Shown: positions 7,323 to 13,441, numbered from the stretch's first letter. The stretch is 14,872 nucleotides of DNA from CAYWEP01 sp964613075 (GCA_964613075.1 CAZTFV010000030.1:1-14872), one strand, 5' to 3'. Numbers and translations are program-made. The notes: generated from the sequence alone by a model not told the origin.

Positions 7323-7394
7323 ATGCTGAACTTGCTCGCCCTGAGCGAAGCCCCGTACCATACGGTACAGGGCGAAGCCGAAGGGATTCAGCAT
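7323..7394 (+). repeat. Hairpin repeat forming the leader of the surface-protein mRNA
   Basis: ATGCTGAA (7323-7330) pairs with TTCAGCAT (7387-7394); inside lie CCCTGAGCGAAG-type words and the hairpin GTACC-ATA-CGGTAC. The tail of the same repeat (ATTCAGGATGACA, about 7415-7427) runs into the possible upstream start ATG at 7422. This is a dispersed repeat of the same class as those at 1-80 and 5848-5878. Confidence 0.6.
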
Positions 7395-7436
7395 CTTTTG
7401 AGATTCTGAAATGAATTCAGGATGACAATTTTTGCT

Positions 7437-8192
7437 ATGAAGCAAACTGTATTACTCCTCTCTTTCTTGCTCATGACCGGTCTTGTTTTTACGCAAGTGG
7501 TGTTTTCTCAATCCAGCAGATGTGAACCTATCTATAATGGTGGCCTTACCTGCGTTGAGTCCGGCAATATTCTGATTGATAAGAAAATCAACCATCCCAC
7601 CAACCAAAGGCAATTTGTTGATCAACTAGGCAGTGAAGACCCGCATTTTGCTCCAAACCAAGAGCTCACTTTTATCATTGATGTTAAGAATACCGGCAAG
7701 AGTACCTTGTCAAAGATTAGCGTTATCGATATATTCCCGCCGCAATTCGTCGAGTATGTTGATGGGGTGGGTGTATTTGATAGAAAGACTAAGCTTTTTA
7801 CCTTTACAATTGATCAGTTAAAAGAGGGTGAGACAAAGCGTATTACTATCAAGGCACGCACAGCAAAAGCAGACCAGTTCCCTGGCAATGCTATCGCCTG
7901 TCTTATCAATCAGGCACAAGCCTATACCGACAGGACGAAAAATAACCCAAGCCAGGACAATGTCCGCTTCTGCGTACAAAGGCAAGGTCAAATAACACAA
8001 CCTCCGTCAAATGGCGGACCGACACCAACGCCAGTGCGCCAGCCGGATACAACAAAGGGCGGATTGCCAGTGCAGCCGCAACCGAATGCCAAAACCTCGC
8101 CAAAAACAGGACCTGAGGCACTAGCGCTTATTGCGCTTCTTCCTTCAGGGCTTATAGGTCTTCTGCTGCGAAAGAAAACGCCGCGAAGATAG
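7437..8192 (+). CDS. Secreted DUF11-like surface protein with PKTG sorting tail
   Basis: Predicted exported protein, held at the cell surface. From the chosen start (251 residues): signal peptide about 1-25 (MKQTVLLLSFLLMTGLVF); a compact domain (about 45-145) with DUF11/CARDB-like beta pattern (LTFIIDVKNTG, ISVIDIFPPQF, KRITIKARTA); four Cys (29, 39, 155, 179) that could form two disulfides; a Pro/Thr/Gln linker (about 185-220); then SPKTGPE (221-227), a hydrophobic segment (about 227-244) and a basic end RKKTPRR. The last three parts form a sorting signal like LPxTG but with Ser for Leu; a sortase would cut after Thr. An in-frame ATG at 7422 lies inside a repeat, so ATG 7437 is preferred. 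The gene ends 15 bases before the glycosyltransferase promoter. Confidence 0.85.
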   Translation: MKQTVLLLSFLLMTGLVFTQVVFSQSSRCEPIYNGGLTCVESGNILIDKKINHPTNQRQFVDQLGSEDPHFAPNQELTFIIDVKNTGKSTLSKISVIDIFPPQFVEYVDGVGVFDRKTKLFTFTIDQLKEGETKRITIKARTAKADQFPGNAIACLINQAQAYTDRTKNNPSQDNVRFCVQRQGQITQPPSNGGPTPTPVRQPDTTKGGLPVQPQPNAKTSPKTGPEALALIALLPSGLIGLLLRKKTPRR

Positions 8193-8207
8193 TCCCGAAG
8201 CACAGTA

Positions 8208-8237
8208 TTGACAAGGTTTGTAGGAGTGTGCTACATT
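8208..8237 (+). promoter_or_regulatory. Promoter of the glycosyltransferase gene
   Basis: TTGACA (8208-8213), 18-base spacer, TACATT (8232-8237). The leader would be about 69 bases to the ATG at 8313. The TTG of this -35 box opens a longer frame in phase with the gene, which is why automatic callers may place the start too early. Confidence 0.6.
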
Positions 8238-8312
8238 CTTGTCTCCTACAACTACAACAACTGCTTTACAATAACATTCTTCTGCTCGTACTACTGTCCC
8301 AAAAGAACAATT

Positions 8313-9095
8313 ATGAAACAAATAGGTGCGCTCGTTTCTATCTTGATTCCTATTTATAACGCTGAGACATTTCTTCCTTCCTGTCTCACAAGCTTGCTTT
8401 CACAAAGCTATAAAGCAATTGAGATTATCGCGATTGATGATTTCTCGCGGGATGCTTCATATGCTGTCTTGCGCCAATTTGCGAAAAAGGATAAAAGGCT
8501 TAGTGTCTATCGGAATAAGAAGCGGTACGGTCCGGCAATTTGCTTGAATCGTGCTATGCGGCGGGCAAAAGGACGGTTCGTTGCTTTTATGAACCCGCAT
8601 GATGTGACTTCGTTACACCGAATTAAGCGGCAGGTTGCATTTCTCTCCTCTCAGCCAAAAGTTGTTGTTATTGGCACCCAGTGTACCTTTATTGATATCA
8701 GAGGAAAAAAGCGGGAAAAAACCTCATATCCGACTGAGCACGAAGCGATTTATCAGACACTCCTACAGAACCGAACCATGCGCTACGAAACAGCGCTGAT
8801 TGATCGTTCAATGTTACCCAAAGACATTCTCTACTTTACTACCGATACCTATCCGTTTATTTATAGCGAGGTTTTTCTGAAGCTCCCCCAGTATGGACGA
8901 TTTGCCAATCTTGACCAATCTCTTTACTACCCCAGGGAGGCAGTCGGAAAAACATTTAGACCCCTGACCAGCTTAGATAAGGTCGTATCATTTGTGAAGC
9001 TTGGTTTTAATGCCTTCGCCGAGTACGATTACCATCCCTCCATGCGGCTGTTCCTTAAACCCTTTTTAAACCCGATAAAGACGATCTTTGAGTAG
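8313..9095 (+). CDS. Family 2 glycosyltransferase-like protein with degenerate DXD motif
   Basis: GT-A fold transferase of the GT2 type, which normally moves a sugar from a nucleotide-sugar to a glycan or lipid at the inner membrane face. From ATG 8313 it has 260 residues. Seen: VSILIPIYNAETFLPSCLTS at 8-27, the nucleotide-binding IIAIDDFSRD (D42, D43), the GPAICLNRAMRRAKGRFVAF stretch and RIKRQVAFL. The metal-binding site, usually D-A-D-D before this last stretch, reads N94-P-H-D97. The usual acidic ED region is also unlike the family (FTTDTYPFIY), while FANLDQSLYYPR nearby fits. It may therefore be weakly active, metal independent or changed in function. The N-terminal 35 codons of the longer TTG frame overlap the promoter and are left out. 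It follows the surface-protein gene, so a role in envelope glycan or glycoprotein modification is plausible. Confidence 0.85.
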   Translation: MKQIGALVSILIPIYNAETFLPSCLTSLLSQSYKAIEIIAIDDFSRDASYAVLRQFAKKDKRLSVYRNKKRYGPAICLNRAMRRAKGRFVAFMNPHDVTSLHRIKRQVAFLSSQPKVVVIGTQCTFIDIRGKKREKTSYPTEHEAIYQTLLQNRTMRYETALIDRSMLPKDILYFTTDTYPFIYSEVFLKLPQYGRFANLDQSLYYPREAVGKTFRPLTSLDKVVSFVKLGFNAFAEYDYHPSMRLFLKPFLNPIKTIFE

Positions 9096-9125
9096 TTGTC
9101 AAGACCCAATTTTGTTTTCCCATAG

Positions 9126-9134
9126 TTATCCACA
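9126..9134 (+). other. Single DnaA-box-like sequence
   Basis: TTATCCACA matches the consensus DnaA box exactly, in an AT-rich stretch. No second perfect box or dnaA/dnaN gene is in the window, so an origin is not supported. Confidence 0.2.
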
Positions 9135-9144
9135 TTTTTCTCTC

Positions 9145-9180
9145 ATAAAAATTTATCTTGATATATCAAGCTTTTTTTAT
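9145..9180 (+). terminator. Probable terminator after the glycosyltransferase gene
   Basis: The perfect palindrome CTTGATATATCAAG (9157-9170) is followed by C and seven T (9172-9178). An outer ATAAAAA can pair with the T run, so the structure may work in both directions. The stem is short and AT-rich. Confidence 0.45.
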
Positions 9181-9229
9181 AACAATTTACTCTAGGTCAT
9201 ATACAAAAGCATAACCGCATTGCTATAGG

Positions 9230-9258
9230 TTGACACACTTGACAAGCTGTGGTAGAAT
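9230..9258 (+). promoter_or_regulatory. Near-consensus promoter of the 49-residue protein gene
   Basis: TTGACA (9230-9235), 17-base spacer, TAGAAT (9253-9258). The start near 9265 leaves about 8 bases before the ATG at 9273. A second TTGACA at 9239 has no matching -10. Confidence 0.7.
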
Positions 9259-9272
9259 GGTTTGGCTATAGT

Positions 9273-9422
9273 ATGAAAAAGTTTCTTGCCCTGTTTAGAG
9301 TTAGCAAGCAAATCCGCAAACACGCTCTTTCTGACAAAGAAGCATTCATAATTCGTCAAGGCCGCGAACAATTCAAGAAGTTAGTTGATAGAGGGTTAAC
9401 TATTCCGGTAGCACTTTTATAG
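9273..9422 (+). CDS. Small basic protein of 49 residues
   Basis: The frame reads MKKFLALFRVSKQIRKHALS, then a helical acidic/basic middle (DKEAFIIRQGREQFKKLVDR) and GLTIPVALL at the end. It is basic, has no clear membrane segment, and is probably one or two amphipathic helices. Support comes from the near-consensus promoter placed just upstream, the continuous codon structure and the isolated position. I have the impression that similar small proteins with a FRVSKQIRK start and an IPVALL end occur in other Microgenomates, but I cannot check it here. No Shine-Dalgarno fits in the short leader. Function unknown; a nucleic-acid or ribosome-binding role is only a guess from its charge. Confidence 0.7.
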   Translation: MKKFLALFRVSKQIRKHALSDKEAFIIRQGREQFKKLVDRGLTIPVALL

Positions 9423-9494
9423 AATATCCTGAGCTCTTGTCCTGCCTGCCCTGAGCCCCGCTGAAGGGAATTTTATCTAAGGATGTCGAGGGAT

Positions 9495-9553
9495 AAAAAA
9501 GAGCATCGCTTTCGTTACTCTGATAATAAGTTCTGGTACGAGAAGCAATGCTC
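9495..9553 (-). terminator. Orphan intrinsic terminator on the minus strand
   Basis: On the minus strand GAGCAT (9553-9548) and ATGCTC (9506-9501) close a long imperfect hairpin. The next stem part pairs GCTTCTCGT with ACGAAAGC. Six T follow at 9500-9495. No minus-strand gene lies upstream, which makes it an end signal for an unknown transcript, or a terminator against antisense reading of the small gene at 9273-9422. Confidence 0.5.
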
Positions 9554-9856
9554 TTAGGGTAAACGGCAATTAGTTCTTCAGGCAGGAATAAAACTAAGTG
9601 CCAAATATCATTTATTGCAAATATTCGTCAGTCTTGTCAAGACAAATAGCTGAGGCTAGAATGTGAAAATTTTATTGCTGGATCAATATTTTTTCACGGA
9701 ATTTTTTCTTACATTTACGCTCAGACCACGATACGCACAAGTTCGTTTACATTTTTGGGTGAGGTAGGAGTGTAGGCCTTGCCCGCCGACCAATCGCTCT
9801 GCGAGGCGTGAACGAATAGTTCTGGAAAGCCGAGCAGGAAGATAAGGCGGGGCAGG

Positions 9857-9954
9857 CCACGTAAAAAGTCTGCTTGTGTTTTGGGATGAGGTAGGAGTGT
9901 AGGGCAGGCACTCTTACCTCTTTCGAGTACAAGAGTAAAAAACTTTGTACGTGG
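9857..9954. repeat. Nested inverted repeat, possible structured RNA
   Basis: Outer stem: CCACGTA (9857-9863) with TACGTGG (9948-9954), continued by AAAGT (9865-9869) with ACTTT (9942-9946). Middle: CTTGT with ACAAG. Inner hairpin: GAGGTAGGAGTG (9888-9899) with CACTCTTACCTC (9909-9920), 12 pairs with one G-T, loop of nine. Direct repeats tie it to its surroundings: a 17-base word (TGAGGTAGGAGTGTAGG) at 9760-9776 and 9887-9903, and GGCAGGCACTCTTA at 9903-9916 and 9953-9966. Confidence 0.5.
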
Positions 9955-10123
9955 CAGGCACTCTTATTTATCCCTCGAAGCTTTCTTGACCTCCGTAGTT
10001 TTTAACGGAGGAGGTAGCGAAGAGGGACCTCTTTAAGGTCTAGAAGTTGTCTTTGCAAAAAAGGAGTCTTGCATCTTTCTTGGTGTATGCTTTTTTTTTG
10101 TAACTTAACATTCTCAGAGCTTA

Positions 10124-10262
10124 AGCTCCGAGTAACAGGTCACACTACTGATAGAATATTCTTCGAGTGAGCGTAGCGAATCGAGAAGTTGTCATTGTAT
10201 AGTTCTCGACTACGCTCGAACAATAAAGTTTATGTTAGAAGCCTGACCTGTTACAGCTCCGA
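10124..10262. mobile_element. Non-autonomous transposon-like element (MITE) with target-site duplication
   Basis: The element proper is 10132-10254 (123 bp). It begins GTAACAGGTCA (10132-10142) and ends TGACCTGTTAC (10244-10254), a perfect 11-bp inverted repeat. Directly outside both ends is the same 8-base word AGCTCCGA (10124-10131 and 10255-10262), as expected of a target-site duplication. The interior folds back: TTCGAG...GCGTAG pairs with CTACGC-TCGAA. There is no ORF, so it needs a transposase from elsewhere. An 8-bp duplication is used by several IS families (for example IS6, ISL3, IS256, IS1595), so the parent cannot be named. The right copy of the duplication ends 7 bases before the -35-like box of the next gene. 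Confidence 0.8.
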
Positions 10263-10269
10263 ACAATAC

Positions 10270-10299
10270 TTGTAATCTCCCTTCTCATTCTTTTATACT
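10270..10299 (+). promoter_or_regulatory. Promoter of the HExxH protein gene
   Basis: TTGTAA (10270-10275), 18-base spacer, TATACT (10294-10299). The -10 is good, the -35 fair. The predicted start coincides with the ATG at 10306, a leaderless message. Confidence 0.5.
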
Positions 10300-10305
10300 G
10301 CAATA

Positions 10306-11163
10306 ATGGACGAATCGCGGACGATTGAGTCTCATAATGGAAGGCTAGTAACGCCAACCGCACCTGGTAAACTAGCGGAGCTTCGGCAGCTGGTCGTAGA
10401 TCGCTTTCGAAGGCGACCTGAAACACCTACCACATCATCGCTTCATCCTGCAGTAATCGAAGCACCAGAAAAAGAGATGTTATATGGCGATGTTGCAAAA
10501 GAAATTTCTCCAAAACAAAATGCTGGATATGAGTTTTCTCCACGGGATTGGACGGAGTGGCTGAGAAGAAATATTGATGTTGTCCAAAAAGCACCACAAA
10601 AAGTTCGCGCAAATGCGGGTGCACTCATGTATGGATTTGTCTACGGTGTCAATTATATGTATGAAGAGCACCTCAGAAGAGGAAATGAATTTCCTGAAAA
10701 ACCCCATATAGGAATCGCTCTCTTTCAAGATACTGCGGGCGCTGGAGATGGAAGAGTATGGGTTAGCAGAAATTACTTGCTAGGATTTGCAAGAAAACCG
10801 CTCGATATTCCTGAATCTATTCAGAGCACTTATGCAGATACACAAACAGTTTCTTTTTATGGAACACCAATGCAACGCCTTCGATTAACAGGCGTGCATG
10901 AGGCAGACCACGCGCAGTATCAACAAACGCACCCTGATGAGGATGTGACCTTCGAACAGACGGTTCCGGACCAGACGAGTCAAGCGAGATATGATGCTAA
11001 ACCGATTGAGCTACGCGCACTACAGGAAGAGATGCTCTATGCAGAAAAATCAGGATTTCCACAAGAGACAATTTCAGTACTACGAAGAAGGATTGCAGCA
11101 GCAAAACAATTTCAACTAAATCTAGCTCGTCATTTTGTAAGAGAAGCTACTTCAACTGGATAG
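10306..11163 (+). CDS. Possible HExxH zinc metallopeptidase-like protein
   Basis: Unnamed protein of 285 residues. The telling part is GVHEADHAQYQ: H198-E199-A-D-H202 matches the HExxH zinc motif, and a later PIELRALQEE (E235), after a Tyr at 229, sits where many HExxH enzymes with a HExxHxxQ...Y..xPxE layout have their third ligand and an acidic helix. This suggests a soluble gluzincin-like peptidase, or a protein that kept the fold. N-terminal residues 1-70 are polar and likely disordered. A helical stretch follows (about 80-125, WTEWLRRNIDVVQKAPQKV, ALMYGFVYGVNYMYEE), then a beta-like part (IGIALFQD, GRVWVSRNYLLGF). There is no signal peptide or clear membrane span, so it is probably cytoplasmic. 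It ends two bases from the stop of the convergent PIN-TRAM gene. The substrate is unknown. Confidence 0.8.
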   Translation: MDESRTIESHNGRLVTPTAPGKLAELRQLVVDRFRRRPETPTTSSLHPAVIEAPEKEMLYGDVAKEISPKQNAGYEFSPRDWTEWLRRNIDVVQKAPQKVRANAGALMYGFVYGVNYMYEEHLRRGNEFPEKPHIGIALFQDTAGAGDGRVWVSRNYLLGFARKPLDIPESIQSTYADTQTVSFYGTPMQRLRLTGVHEADHAQYQQTHPDEDVTFEQTVPDQTSQARYDAKPIELRALQEEMLYAEKSGFPQETISVLRRRIAAAKQFQLNLARHFVREATSTG

Positions 11164-11165
11164 GG

Positions 11166-11972
11166 CTAGATCTTCTTCGCAAACAATATCCGTCCCGTTG
11201 CCGTCTGAATCACTCGCGAAATCACCACATCAATCGTCTTCTCAATAGAATCTGCGCCGTGTTCTACAACAATCATCGTCCCATCATCTAAGTAGCCTAC
11301 GCCCTGGCTTGGATCTTTTCCCTGGTGCAGAATTTTGATATGTAGAGCCTCACCGGGAACAGCCGTGATCTTTAACGCGTTGGCAAGTGCGTTGACATTG
11401 ACAGCCGGGACATTTTGGATGCTGGCTTTTTTCTCTAAATTATAGTCGCAAGTGAGGATTCTGCCTTTATTTGCTTTTGCCATGCGGATTATCAACTCGT
11501 CTACTTCAGTCTTTTTCAGACCGTTGCCGCGTGTTCCATCAGAAAGAATCTGAACTTTGACGAATTTTACCTTTTTGAGCTTTTCCAAATACTCAAGTCC
11601 TTTTCTCCCCCGCTCGCGTCTGACAGTATCCTGTGCGTCGGCAATATGCTTGAGCTCAAGCAGTACGCTATCCAGAACAACAACGTAGCCTGTGAGTAAT
11701 CCCAAATGGATAACGTCAAAGATACGACCATCGATAATAGCAGATGTGTCCAAAAAAAAGCTATGCTCAAGCTTTTTGTTCTTTTTAGGATTGCTCTTTC
11801 GTTGGCCTCTTGGGTGCGGAATAAGGTTGGGCAAACGAGTAACCACCGTCTTGGCTATCTCATCAGCCAAAAGCCCCACGATACGGGGAGTAAAGATGGC
11901 GGGCAGACGAGGGTGATTGCCCCTTGTCCCAGGCTGTTTTGTTTGTTCTTCATTTTTTGTTGTTTTAGCCAT
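11166..11972 (-). CDS. PIN-TRAM domain protein (YacL-like), no membrane segments
   Basis: Predicted metal-dependent RNase with an RNA-binding tail. A basic N-terminal region (1-70) with an amphipathic stretch (LLADEIAKTVVTRLPNLI) precedes the PIN domain (about 70-190). The acidic residues of the active site are present: D75 and D81 in FLDTSAIIDGRI, E106 in LLELKHIAD, D158 in EVDELI and D176 in TCDYNLEKKA. The TRAM domain is at about 203-262 (AVPGEALHIKILHQGKD...GTMIVVEHG). In Firmicutes YacL the same two domains follow four membrane helices and the gene sits near radA; here the helices are missing while the radA neighbourhood is kept. Residue NVNALANALK marks the usual PIN-TRAM junction. A hairpin repeat fills the 128-base gap to radA and no promoter of its own is clear, so it is probably co-transcribed with radA. 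Confidence 0.92.
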   Translation of the reverse strand: MAKTTKNEEQTKQPGTRGNHPRLPAIFTPRIVGLLADEIAKTVVTRLPNLIPHPRGQRKSNPKKNKKLEHSFFLDTSAIIDGRIFDVIHLGLLTGYVVVLDSVLLELKHIADAQDTVRRERGRKGLEYLEKLKKVKFVKVQILSDGTRGNGLKKTEVDELIIRMAKANKGRILTCDYNLEKKASIQNVPAVNVNALANALKITAVPGEALHIKILHQGKDPSQGVGYLDDGTMIVVEHGADSIEKTIDVVISRVIQTATGRILFAKKI

Positions 11973-11982
11973 AAGTGTTTTT

Positions 11983-12089
11983 GATGCTGGACTCTAGAAG
12001 TTAGATGTTAGAATTTGAAGCTAGAGGATAGAAGTTTGATCTATTTTCTAATTTCAAACATCAAGATCCAACTTCTAGCATCCAGCGTC
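11983..12089. repeat. Large imperfect hairpin between radA and the PIN-TRAM gene
   Basis: The arms at 11983-12006 and 12066-12089 pair as GCTGGA/TCCAGC and CTAGAAGTT/AACTTCTAG with a few mismatches. The left arm is purine-rich with TAGAAG-type words. It resembles the hairpin at 13487-13611, although the sequences have diverged. Confidence 0.6.
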
Positions 12090-12100
12090 TAGTCTCAACT

Positions 12101-13429
12101 TCATTTCAGGGATTTTAGCACATCTGGCAGGCTCTTGTGCGATTCTGCTGTCAGTATAGATGTAAACCCTAACTTTTCAGCCTCGCGGATGCGTTTTTTC
12201 AATGCTGTTACATTGCGCAGTTCCCCAAGCAACCCGACCTCTGCAATGCCGACGGTGTTGGTGAGCGAGAGGTTCTTTAGACTTGAATAGATGGCCAGAC
12301 AGACTCCCAAGTCAACGGCAGGATCAGAAAGGCGCATACCGCCTGCGACGTTCACGAACACATCCATTGTATCAACCGGTAGATTGCAGTGTTTCCGAAG
12401 CACAGCAAGGAGTAACTCTATGCGTCTGGCATCTATACCCGAAACTACCCTTCGCGGCATGGGTAATTTTGAAAACACAACCAGTGCCTGCAGTTCAACG
12501 AGAAACGCCCTGGACCCTTCCATAGTAGCAACCAGCACGCTACCCGATGCGCCTTTATTATCTTTTGCAAGAAAAATCTGCTCGGGATTTTTGATCTCGA
12601 TCATTCCCTCCTCTTCCATGAAGAAAAGCCCGACCTCATCGATCGGACCAAACCTGTTTTTGAGACTACGAAGAATACGGGTCTTTGAAAATTTTTCTCC
12701 TTCTAAGAAGAGAACCGTATCTACCATATGAGAAAGAAGCATTGGACCTGCAACCATACCTTCTTTTGTGACATGCCCAACAAGCAATACTGGAATGTTG
12801 AGTGTTTTTGCGGCTTTTACAAAGTGCAGTGTGCCATATCGGATCTGGGCGATGGATCCAGCAAGTCCCGCGACATTTTCTGATTGGAGCGTTTGGACTG
12901 AGTCTACAACCACCAACTCCGGCTTTACATCTTGTATCTGTGCTATAGCTGCATCCGGATCTGTGAGAGAAAGAATCAAAAGGTGTTCGCTTTCTTTCTT
13001 TTTACCAAGCAGCCTTGTCGCCCGCATCTTAATCTGCTCAGCCGATTCTTCGCCTGATATATAGAGTATTTTTTTCCCTTTTTCAGAAAGAAGTAAGCAG
13101 AGCTGCAGGAGGAGTGTTGATTTCCCAACCCCCGGGTCACCCGCAATCAGACAGACAGCGCCTGGGACAATACCTCCTCCAAGCACTGTATCCAACTCGC
13201 CAAATCCGGACGGAATGCGTTCTTTTTCTAAAACTCCTATTTCCTTAAGTGTTTTAGGCGCTACGAAGACATCTGGCGCATCTTTTGTACCAAACCCCAG
13301 TGTTGATGGCTCCTTGCTTAAGCGAATTTGTCTAAAGCTATTCCATGACCCGCATTCAGGACACTTGCCTAAAAATGCCGGACTGTCATATCCACATTCC
13401 TGGCAGACGTAGGAAACTTTTGCTCTCAT
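12101..13429 (-). CDS. radA: DNA repair protein RadA (Sms)
   Basis: Branch-migration helicase acting in homologous recombination and repair of stalled forks. Domains: zinc finger with C9, C12, C23 and C26 (CQECG...CPECG); RecA-like ATPase with Walker A GDPGVGKST (98-106) and Walker B LVVVDS (172-177); the RadA-specific KNRFG motif (257-261); and the Lon-protease-like C-terminal domain (about 290-442), which shapes the hexamer and is not a protease. At 442 residues it is a normal length with all key residues present. A perfect TATAAT (13441-13436) ends six bases before the ATG at 13429, predicting a leaderless mRNA from its own promoter although S1 lies upstream on the same strand. Confidence 0.98.
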   Translation of the reverse strand: MRAKVSYVCQECGYDSPAFLGKCPECGSWNSFRQIRLSKEPSTLGFGTKDAPDVFVAPKTLKEIGVLEKERIPSGFGELDTVLGGGIVPGAVCLIAGDPGVGKSTLLLQLCLLLSEKGKKILYISGEESAEQIKMRATRLLGKKKESEHLLILSLTDPDAAIAQIQDVKPELVVVDSVQTLQSENVAGLAGSIAQIRYGTLHFVKAAKTLNIPVLLVGHVTKEGMVAGPMLLSHMVDTVLFLEGEKFSKTRILRSLKNRFGPIDEVGLFFMEEEGMIEIKNPEQIFLAKDNKGASGSVLVATMEGSRAFLVELQALVVFSKLPMPRRVVSGIDARRIELLLAVLRKHCNLPVDTMDVFVNVAGGMRLSDPAVDLGVCLAIYSSLKNLSLTNTVGIAEVGLLGELRNVTALKKRIREAEKLGFTSILTAESHKSLPDVLKSLK

Positions 13430-13435
13430 GGTTCG

Positions 13436-13441
13436 ATTATA
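13436..13441 (-). promoter_or_regulatory. -10 box of radA
   Basis: Perfect TATAAT on the minus strand, six bases before the radA ATG. The -35 region (TTCATT at 17 bases) is weak. The transcription start would be the A of the ATG. Confidence 0.55.

Larger units (their letters stand above)
9423..10123. other. Gene-free region with repeat debris and inverted repeats
   Basis: Neither strand has a convincing coding frame. What can be seen: CCTGCCTGCCCTGAG-type repeat words near 9440-9455; a hairpin with a minus-strand T run (9495-9553); a small dyad GTCTTG-T-CAAGAC (9631-9643); an inverted repeat pair at 9775-9787 and 9846-9858; a nested dyad at 9857-9954; a hairpin CCTCCGT...ACGGAGG (9990-10011); GACCT-CTTTA-AGGTC (10026-10040); a T9 run at 10091-10099; and the palindrome GAGCTTAAGCTC (10117-10128). 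None of it matches the conserved cores of tmRNA, RNase P RNA or SRP RNA that I know. Confidence 0.55.

Noticed and set aside
8208..8312. Longer glycosyltransferase start at TTG 8208
   Set aside because: The TTG is part of the -35 box TTGACA and the extra residues are unlike a GT2 N-terminus; ATG 8313 directly precedes the conserved beta strand.
9747..9932. Minus-strand open frame of 61 codons
   Set aside because: It lies across inverted and direct repeats, has no promoter or RBS, and its composition follows the repeats.
9760..9966. CRISPR-like direct repeats
   Set aside because: Only two copies of each word, with irregular spacing and overlap with hairpins; no cas genes.
9423..10123. tmRNA, RNase P RNA or SRP RNA in the long gap
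   Set aside because: None of their conserved cores is visible on either strand.
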